From Xanthomonas cucurbitae (lineage in GTDB: Bacteria; Pseudomonadota; Gammaproteobacteria; Xanthomonadales; Xanthomonadaceae), in the NCBI RefSeq assembly GCF_002939885.1, contig NZ_MDED01000023.1:1-62908 (forward strand): a stretch of DNA of 62,908 bases. Direction: 5' to 3'. This document shows positions 57,167-62,908 of this stretch, in pieces. A model generated the notes under the pieces. The model was given only the letters and a program-made list of their open reading frames with translations, did no database searches and was not told the origin of the DNA. Within the stretch, counting starts at the first letter, position 1. Each line of letters opens with the position of its first letter. A program made the position numbers and the translations under genes.

Positions 57167-57805
57167 TCAGTGGATCAACAACAGGGCAAGCAGCAGCGGG
57201 ATCAGCAGGCCCAGGCCGACCAGCGGCCAGGTCATGCGGCGCTGGCGCGCATGCAGGTGCAGCAGGAACAGGCCGGTGATGCAGAACACCAGGCAGGCGA
57301 TGGCGAACACGTCGATGAACCAGCCCCAGGCCGGCCCGGTATTGCGGCCCTTGTGCAGGTCGTTGACGTAGGCGACCCAGCCGCGCGAGGTGCGCTCATA
57401 GTCGACCGCGCCAGTGGCGCGGTCCAGGCTCAGCCAGGCGTCGCCGCCGGGCCGCGGCAGCGCCACATACACCTCGTCGGGCGACCACTCGCCGTTGTGC
57501 GCGCCGATGCCGATATCCAGTTCGCGCCCAAGCCACTGCGCCACGCGGGGTGGCAGCGGCGCATCGCCTTGCTGGCGTTCGCCCAGGGTCTTGAGCAACG
57601 CGGGCGGCAGGGTGAGCGTGCGCTGTTGCGTCGATGGGCTGGCTTCGATGCGTGCGGCGTGATTCAAGGTCAGCCCGGTGATCGTAAACAGCAGCATGCC
57701 GATCAGGCACAGCGCCGAGCTGATCCAGTGCCATTGGTGCAGCATGCGCAGCCAGAATCCACGGCGTTGTTGGGCACTGGCGGTGGTGGCGTTGGAGGGC
57801 GACAT
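57167..57805 (-). CDS. PepSY-associated membrane protein
   Basis: A 212-residue inner-membrane protein with an N-terminal helix (WISSALCLIGMLLFTITGLTLNH), a periplasmic PepSY-like domain (WLSLDRATGAVDYERTSRGWVAYVNDLHKG) and two C-terminal helices (WFIDVFAIACLVFCITGLFLLHLHA; LVGLGLLIPLLLALLLIH). Histidines at helix ends (MLHQWHW, LNHAAR, NDLHKG, LLHLHA) could ligate heme, as in FoxB/PiuB-type ferrisiderophore reductases. It is probably the membrane electron conduit of the locus. It lies 7 bp after the SEL1 gene. Confidence 0.87.
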   Translation of the reverse strand: MSPSNATTASAQQRRGFWLRMLHQWHWISSALCLIGMLLFTITGLTLNHAARIEASPSTQQRTLTLPPALLKTLGERQQGDAPLPPRVAQWLGRELDIGIGAHNGEWSPDEVYVALPRPGGDAWLSLDRATGAVDYERTSRGWVAYVNDLHKGRNTGPAWGWFIDVFAIACLVFCITGLFLLHLHARQRRMTWPLVGLGLLIPLLLALLLIH

Positions 57806-57812
57806 GCCGTGC

Positions 57813-58547
57813 TCAGGCCGGGTCCGTGGCGGCTGGTGCTTGCAGTTGCGCTTGCCGCGCAGCCACTTCGCCGAGCAATGCGCGCAGGCGCGGCTGCGGC
57901 GCATTGCCGAGCAGCGCGGTGAGTTGATGCAGGAAGCCGGCATGCCCACCGGCGATGGCGCGGCGCATCCACTGCTCGGCTTGATCGAGCGCGCCCGCAT
58001 CGGCCAGAAAGGTGGCGTAGCTGGCCTGGCCGCGGAAGTCGCCGGCCTCGGCAGACCGGCGATACCAGTCGCGCGCGGCATGTGGGTCGGCAGTGCAGGC
58101 CAGGCCCTGGTCGAGATAGCGCGCCAGGAAGTTCATCGACTTGGCATGCCCGCGTTCGGCGGCCTGGCGATACAGCGCCAGCGCCTGCGCCTGGTCCTGC
58201 GCGACCGAGCGCCCGGAGGCGTACAGATGCGCCAGGTTGTACATGCCCCAGTCCAGGCCATGGTCGGCGGCGCGGCGATACCATAGCGCGGCCAAGTCGT
58301 CGTTGACCGGGGTGCCGAAGCCCAGTTCGTGGCAGCGGCCGAGTTGGTTCATGGCCTGCGGATGCCCGGCATTGGCCGCCACTTCGTACCACAGCATCGC
58401 CGCAGCCGGATCGCGCGCGATGCCGCGCCCTTCGGCATACAGTTGCGCCAGCAGGAGCTGTGCGTCGCTGTCCTGGCCGGCGGCGGCCTTGCGCAGCGAT
58501 GCAATGGCCTGCTCGGGCTGTGCCGGGTCCAACACGGGCTCAGACAT
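57813..58547 (-). CDS. SEL1-repeat protein
   Basis: A 244-residue protein built of about five SEL1-like (TPR-type) repeats, each with A-x-x-W-Y/L-x-x-A-A-x-x-G ([78 protein letters not shown]). No signal peptide is seen. It overlaps piuC by 8 bp; the same piuC-SEL1 pairing occurs at the Pseudomonas piu locus. Probably a protein-interaction scaffold. Confidence 0.9.
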   Translation of the reverse strand: MSEPVLDPAQPEQAIASLRKAAAGQDSDAQLLLAQLYAEGRGIARDPAAAMLWYEVAANAGHPQAMNQLGRCHELGFGTPVNDDLAALWYRRAADHGLDWGMYNLAHLYASGRSVAQDQAQALALYRQAAERGHAKSMNFLARYLDQGLACTADPHAARDWYRRSAEAGDFRGQASYATFLADAGALDQAEQWMRRAIAGGHAGFLHQLTALLGNAPQPRLRALLGEVAARQAQLQAPAATDPA

Positions 58548-59226
58548 CGGCCCATTGCCGCAGCAGGTTGTGATACACGCCGGTGAGCTGGATCAGCGCC
58601 GGATGGCCGGGCGTGTCTTGCGTCAGCCGCCGAATCGAAACATCCAGTTCAAACAGTAGCCGGCGCTGCGCTGCGTCGCGCAGCATGCTCTGGGTCCAGA
58701 AGAACGCCGCCAGGCGCGTGCCGCGGGTGACCGGATTGACCTTGTGCAGGCTGGTGCCGGGATAGATCACCAGATGCCCGGCCGGCAGCTTGACCGACTG
58801 CGTGCCGTAGGTGTCTTCGATCACCAGTTCGCCACCGTCGTAGCTGCCCGGCTCGCTGAGAAACAGCGTACCGGAGACATCGGTGCGCATCGGCTCGGCG
58901 CCGCCATGGCTGCGGTCGTAGCGCACCGCGTTGTCTACGTGATACCCGAACGACTGCCCGCCGCTGTAGCGATTGAATAGCGGCGGATAGATCCGGCGTG
59001 GCAGCACCGCAGAGAAGAAGGTGCTGCTGCGTGACAGCGCTTCCAGCACCAGCGCGCTGGCCTCGCGCGCGATGGCGCTGCCTTCGGGCAACTGCGCGTT
59101 GTCCTTGGCCTGGGCCGACTGGTGGCCGGCGGTGATGCGGCCATCGGCCCAATCGGCCGCGTCCAGCCGTGCGCGCAGGGCGCCCAGTTGCGCGGCATCC
59201 AGGACATCGGGAATGGGCAACAGCAT
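58540..59226 (-). CDS. piuC: Fe(II)/2-oxoglutarate dioxygenase PiuC (PKHD-type)
   Basis: A 228-residue PKHD-type hydroxylase. The iron triad is His96 and Asp98 (YHVDNA) with His161 ([13 protein letters not shown]); Arg171 is placed to bind 2-oxoglutarate. It lies 48 bp after the siderophore receptor, as in Pseudomonas piuA-piuC. The substrate is unproven; modification of an imported catechol siderophore or the receptor has been suggested. Confidence 0.94.
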   Translation of the reverse strand: MLLPIPDVLDAAQLGALRARLDAADWADGRITAGHQSAQAKDNAQLPEGSAIAREASALVLEALSRSSTFFSAVLPRRIYPPLFNRYSGGQSFGYHVDNAVRYDRSHGGAEPMRTDVSGTLFLSEPGSYDGGELVIEDTYGTQSVKLPAGHLVIYPGTSLHKVNPVTRGTRLAAFFWTQSMLRDAAQRRLLFELDVSIRRLTQDTPGHPALIQLTGVYHNLLRQWADV

Positions 59227-59274
59227 GCGGTGGTCTCCACGCCATCCGCGCGGGGCGGATGGCGCTTCGCAAGG

Positions 59275-61593
59275 TCAGAAGCTGAAGGTGGCGTTCAATA
59301 CCGCCGAGCGGCCCTCGCCCGGCAACGCCCAGCCGTTGCCGGCGGTGACGGTGCCTGCGGCGTTGACGGTGAGGTTGTTGCGCACGCTGGTGTAGTACTC
59401 CTTGTCGAGCAGGTTGTTGACGTTCAACTGCAGGCTGAGCCAGTCGTTGACGCGCAGGCCGAGCATGGCGCGGTGCACCCAGTAATCGTCGGTCTTGCGG
59501 TAGGCCGCGGCCGAGGCATTGTTCGCGTAGAAGCCGCCCTGGTAGGTGATGCCGTAGCCGAAGGTCCAGCGGTCCAGCGTGTAGGTGGTCCAGACATTGC
59601 CAGCATTGCGCGGTGTCTGCACCAGGTCGCGTCCGGCCACCGGGTCGCCGGTGAGGCTGGCGGTGCGGTTGGACACGCTTCGCAGCACTTCGCTGTCCAG
59701 GAAGGTGTAGTTGGCGAAGATCGACCAACGGTCGGTCAGATAGCCGGCCGCGCCCAGCGCGATGCCGTCCACGCGCGCCTTGCCGTCCAACACCTGCTCG
59801 GGAATCAACGGGTCGCCGCTGTTGACCTTGAAGTTTTCGCGCTCGTTGCGGAACACTGCCGCCGTCAGCGCCAGGCGCTCATCCAGTACGTCCCACTTGC
59901 CGCCCAGTTCGATGTTGACCGCCGTTTCCGGCGCGACGTTGCAGTTGGCGCCGACAGTGGCGGTGGCGATCGGCGTGCATGAGCCGTTGACCGAGGCCTT
60001 GGACGGGGTCTTGCTGTTGGCATACGACAGATACACGCTGGCGTTGTCCGCAGGCTTGAACACCAGACCGGCGCGGTAGGAGAACAGCTCCTCGTCGCTG
60101 TCGGCCGGGAAGCCGGCGGCAACCCCGGTGATGTTGCCGGCCGCATTGACGTTGTACGTGGTGCTGGCACCTTCGTTGTGTTCGTAGCGGCCGCCGACAT
60201 TGAGCAGCCACTGCTCGTTGAACTGCAGCGTGTCGAACAGATAGATGGCCTGATTGGTCAGGCTGCCTTTGCTGTGGCCGGTGCGGACGAAGTTCTGCGG
60301 GCCGGTCCAGATGTTGTACGGGTTGTCGAAGGACTGCAGCGGGAAGGTGATGCCGGTGGCGGAGCCGTCGGCATTGCGGAAGGTGGTGCCGCTGTCCAGC
60401 TCGAAATCTTCCTTGCTGATCGCCACGCCGGCGACCAGGCGGTGTTCGATGGCGCCGGTCTGCAGCGTGGCGGTCAGGTCGGTCTGGCTGTGGGCGATGA
60501 AGTTCTCGGTATTGCGCACCAGCCCGCGCGGGCCGCTGCTGGGATTCCAGGTGGCCGGCGGCTGGCCGACGCAGGCGCGCCCGGTGTAGGGGTCGGTGCC
60601 GTTGGGCAGGCACCAGGTGCCCTGCAGCGCGGTGGCATTGAGCGACTGATCCACCCGCTGCAGACGCGCCAGGCTACGCAGCTTGACGGTGTCGCCGAAG
60701 TCCATGTCCAGCACGCCGGTCAGCATGTCCACGTCGATTTCCTGGCGCGAGGTGTTGCGGTAGCCGAAATAGGTTTCCGCATCCACGCCCGGCAGCGGGC
60801 CATCGTTGAACGGGCTGAGTGCGAACGGCACGCCGTACTGCGGCAGGTTGTTGTCGTGCTGGTGCAGATAGCTCAGGGTGAAACGCGTGTCCGAGCCCAG
60901 GCCGAACGCCACCGATGGCGCAAAGCCCCAGCGATGACGGAATTCCTCGTCGCGGCCGGGCACGTCCTGGGTGTGGCCCATGGCATTCAGGCGCACCGCA
61001 GTGCCATTGTCGAAGTCGTAGTTGCTGTCGACGGCGAGGCGGCCATAGCGGTCGCTGCCGCCACCGATCAGCACGTTGGTGAAATCGCCCTGGCCGGCGG
61101 TCTTGGTCACCAGGTTGATGTTGCCGCCCACCGAACCGGCGCCGGACATGGCTGAATTGGCGCCGTTGATGAGTTCCACCGCCTCCAGGTTGAAGGTGTC
61201 GCTGCGGCTGTATTGCGCGCTGTCGCGTACGCCATCGGTGGTGATGTCGCTGCTGGCGGTGAAGCCGCGCAGGTTGATGTTGTCGCCATACCCGCCGCCG
61301 CCTTCGCCGGCACCGAAGGTGATGCCGGGCAGGGTGCTGAGCACATCGCGCAGGGACAGCAGGTTCTGCTGGTCCATGGTCTGCTTGGTGACCACGGTAA
61401 TCGTCTGCGGGGTGTCGCGCAGCGCCTCGGTGTACTTGGGCGAAGACGGCTTCTGTGCGCGCTCCTGCTGTACCCGGATCGCATCCAGGTCCACCGCGCC
61501 GGGAGGAGCCGGGGCATCGCCGGGCTGGGCCAGTGCAGGTGCAGACAGTGTCAACAGTACGGCCGAGGCGAGCGGTGAAATCCTGGGAGTCAT
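59275..61593 (-). CDS. fiu: TonB-dependent catecholate siderophore receptor (Fiu/PiuA type)
   Basis: A 772-residue outer-membrane receptor. A signal peptide (ISPLASAVLLTLSAPALA) precedes the plug (DTPQTITVVTKQTMDQQNLLSLRDVLSTLPGITFGAGEGG, NINLRGF) and a 22-strand barrel ending in AVLNATFSF. This plug pattern marks siderophore receptors of the Fiu/PiuA group, which take up monocatechol-type ferric siderophores and are known entry points for catechol-cephalosporins. It is first in the iron locus, with a Fur-box-like site 232 bp before the start. Confidence 0.93.
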   Translation of the reverse strand: MTPRISPLASAVLLTLSAPALAQPGDAPAPPGAVDLDAIRVQQERAQKPSSPKYTEALRDTPQTITVVTKQTMDQQNLLSLRDVLSTLPGITFGAGEGGGGYGDNINLRGFTASSDITTDGVRDSAQYSRSDTFNLEAVELINGANSAMSGAGSVGGNINLVTKTAGQGDFTNVLIGGGSDRYGRLAVDSNYDFDNGTAVRLNAMGHTQDVPGRDEEFRHRWGFAPSVAFGLGSDTRFTLSYLHQHDNNLPQYGVPFALSPFNDGPLPGVDAETYFGYRNTSRQEIDVDMLTGVLDMDFGDTVKLRSLARLQRVDQSLNATALQGTWCLPNGTDPYTGRACVGQPPATWNPSSGPRGLVRNTENFIAHSQTDLTATLQTGAIEHRLVAGVAISKEDFELDSGTTFRNADGSATGITFPLQSFDNPYNIWTGPQNFVRTGHSKGSLTNQAIYLFDTLQFNEQWLLNVGGRYEHNEGASTTYNVNAAGNITGVAAGFPADSDEELFSYRAGLVFKPADNASVYLSYANSKTPSKASVNGSCTPIATATVGANCNVAPETAVNIELGGKWDVLDERLALTAAVFRNERENFKVNSGDPLIPEQVLDGKARVDGIALGAAGYLTDRWSIFANYTFLDSEVLRSVSNRTASLTGDPVAGRDLVQTPRNAGNVWTTYTLDRWTFGYGITYQGGFYANNASAAAYRKTDDYWVHRAMLGLRVNDWLSLQLNVNNLLDKEYYTSVRNNLTVNAAGTVTAGNGWALPGEGRSAVLNATFSF

Positions 61594-61966
61594 GAGAGGT
61601 CTCGAAGAAGGAAACGGTGTCCGGCCTGGCGGCGGCACGGAGCGAAGGACGATACGGATGACGCGCTGGCTAGCCTGAGGCGATGCGTCGCCGCCGTCCC
61701 GCAGGCACGCCGCCAGGGACGGACGCCGTGAAGCGCAGGCAGGGCGATGGAGCGGGACCGGGTGGACGCAGGCGCATGGGGTCGCTGAAAGGCCGGGTGA
61801 AGAAGGCCTAAAGAAAGTGTGATATTAAATGAAAATCATTCTTCTTCGCAATCCTGTCAGCGGGCAGGGCGTGTGCGGCGCAGATGGGAGGCAGCGTCGA
61901 TGGCACCCAGATGCTGACGCGGCAGGGTACAGGTTCAACAGGCGCTGGGATGCGCCGGCAACCTGC
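61594..61966. other. Control region upstream of the siderophore receptor
   Basis: No gene. The AT-rich block at 61816-61856, against a GC-rich background, contains the Fur-box-like site and probably the promoter. If so, the receptor mRNA has a leader of roughly 200 nt, which is GC-rich and could fold. Confidence 0.55.
61825..61843 (-). promoter_or_regulatory. Fur-box-like operator
   Basis: Compared with the classical 19-bp Fur consensus (GATAATGATAATCATTATC), 13 of 19 positions match, including the block AATGA-AATCATT. It lies in an AT-rich island upstream of fiu and points to iron repression by Fur. Confidence 0.7.
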
Positions 61967-62296
61967 TCAGCGATCGTCCCGGGTCCAGATACCGTCGTGT
62001 TCGCGCTTGACCGGGAACCTGGGCACGGCGGTGTAGGCAGGGGCGCACAGCGGGCGGCCATCGCGGATGTCGAAGCGTGCGCCATGCAGCTGGCATTCGA
62101 TGCTGCCCGCCACCGGGTCGAAGTTGCCGGGCGACAACGCGTAGTCTTCGTGGGTGCAGCGGTCTTCCAGGGCGTAGAGCTCGCCCTCCAGATTGAACAC
62201 CACGATCGGTGCGTCGGTCACCTCATCCCAGACGGTCTGCAATTCGCCAGGCAACAGGGCCGCGCTGGCACAGACGAAGGTCCAGGTCTGGCTCAT
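61967..62296 (-). CDS. Rieske [2Fe-2S] ferredoxin-like protein
   Basis: A 109-residue Rieske-type ferredoxin. Cluster ligands are Cys47 and His49 (CTHED) and Cys68 and His71 (CQLHG), the classical CXH...CXXH set. It is the size of the small ferredoxin of dioxygenase systems or NirD-like proteins; no oxygenase gene is adjacent. Its start overlaps the acetyltransferase stop by 4 bp. Confidence 0.93.
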   Translation of the reverse strand: MSQTWTFVCASAALLPGELQTVWDEVTDAPIVVFNLEGELYALEDRCTHEDYALSPGNFDPVAGSIECQLHGARFDIRDGRPLCAPAYTAVPRFPVKREHDGIWTRDDR

Positions 62297-62832
62297 GGCG
62301 TGGTGTGTCCGAGCTGTTTTTCCAGCACTTCGAAGCGCAGGTCCTCGCGTAGCGGCATGCCGAAGCGTTCGTCGCCATACGGGAAAGGTTTGAACACGCC
62401 GGTACGGCGGTAGCCGCGACGTTCGTAGAAGGCGATGAGCTCATGTCGCACATCGATCACGGTCATGCGGATCAGCGGCAATTCCCACTCGCTGGCCACC
62501 AGACGCTCGGCGTAAGCCAGCAACGTCTTGCCCAGCCCGCTGCCCTGCAGCGTTGGCTCGACCGCGAACATGCCGAAGTAGCCAGCGTCGTCGTCGGCGG
62601 CGATGTGCGCGCAGGCCAGCAGGCGCCCGTCCTGTTCGACCAGCAGCACCAGGCTGCGCTCGCGCAGGATGTCCTGGCGCAGCACGGCCGGATCGATACG
62701 CGCGCCATCGAGGAGATCGGCCTCGGTGGTCCAGCCGACACGGCTGCTGTCGCCGCGATAGGCCGAGGTCACCAGCTGGACAAGGGCGTCGATGTCTTCG
62801 ACGGTGGCGGTGCGGAAGGTGGTGGTCTGCAT
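62293..62832 (-). CDS. GNAT family N-acetyltransferase
   Basis: A 179-residue acyltransferase. The acetyl-CoA site is in LQGSGLGKTLLAYAERL (Q-x-x-G-x-G/K pattern). The substrate is unknown. It is coupled to the Rieske gene. A tandem repeat starts 14 bp before its start codon, where its promoter should be. Confidence 0.88.
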   Translation of the reverse strand: MQTTTFRTATVEDIDALVQLVTSAYRGDSSRVGWTTEADLLDGARIDPAVLRQDILRERSLVLLVEQDGRLLACAHIAADDDAGYFGMFAVEPTLQGSGLGKTLLAYAERLVASEWELPLIRMTVIDVRHELIAFYERRGYRRTGVFKPFPYGDERFGMPLREDLRFEVLEKQLGHTTP

Positions 62833-62846
62833 GTGCGGCAGTTTAG

Positions 62847-62908
62847 CGGGAATCGGGAATCGGGAATCGGGAATCGGGAATCGGGAATCGGGAATCGGGA
62901 ATCGGGAA
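62847..62908. repeat. GGGAATC tandem repeat (7-bp unit, about 8.7 copies, runs off the window)
   Basis: Perfect head-to-tail copies of GGGAATC from 62848 to the window end. The array lies directly upstream of the GNAT gene and continues beyond the window, so its length is unknown. Copy-number change by slippage could alter expression of the flanking genes. Confidence 0.92.

Noticed and set aside
62847..62908. CRISPR-like array
   Set aside because: Units are 7 bp, identical and without spacers; no cas genes are present.

Overview
This 62.9 kb, GC-rich window reads as part of a Xanthomonas chromosome. Supporting evidence: a VirD4-type coupling protein beside a large effector with a Gln-rich C-terminal tail of the XVIPCD kind, a plant-responsive LuxR solo next to a proline iminopeptidase gene, a secreted pectate lyase, two large TonB-dependent receptors, a PTS regulatory set that includes HPr kinase, and dispersed Xanthomonas-style hairpin repeats. 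No tRNA, rRNA, CRISPR array, transposase or phage gene was recognised.

Layout. (1) 1-4488: edge of a type IV secretion locus: the end of an upstream gene, a likely antibacterial T4SS effector and virD4. (2) 4794-12261: a TonB receptor / SapC / cupin-like / flavin-dependent halogenase cluster behind LacI-like palindromes; the halogenase carries a one-base frameshift. (3) 12363-24548: secreted serine protease, amino-acid permease, LuxR solo with a lux-box-like site before pip, a pectate lyase cut by a nonsense codon, a second permease, a cytochrome bd (cydAB) oxidase and a lipoprotein esterase. (4) 24691-38895: a long housekeeping block on the minus strand (kdsD, kdsC, lptCAB, rpoN, hpf, ptsN, hprK, rapZ, EIIA, HPr, EI, mgtE), with ibaG, murA and a small EF-hand protein diverging on the plus strand. 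(5) 38896-46956: purM-purN operon with a frameshifted small membrane-protein gene and two tandem DUF3108 genes; on the plus strand DUF2066, AI-2E-type permease and hda; three copies of a ~102 bp nested hairpin repeat lie at the borders. (6) 46957-52478: murU-amgK cell-wall recycling pair, a GlsB-like protein, an M20 peptidase, a ComEA-like protein and HutD. (7) 52705-61843: an iron-assimilation locus with a Fur-box-like site: fiu-type receptor, piuC, SEL1 protein, PepSY-type membrane protein, DUF2271, DUF4198, apbE and a membrane flavodoxin/NADPH reductase. (8) 61967-62908: Rieske ferredoxin, GNAT acetyltransferase and a 7-bp tandem repeat at the window edge.

How they work together. The most interesting system is the iron locus: it holds all the parts for a membrane electron path from NADPH through FAD/FMN and a PepSY-type membrane protein to a periplasmic DUF2271 protein that carries an ApbE-like flavinylation motif. 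This could reduce ferric siderophores brought in by the receptor. Three reading-frame lesions (halogenase, pectate lyase, small membrane protein) suggest ongoing gene loss, or assembly errors that need checking.
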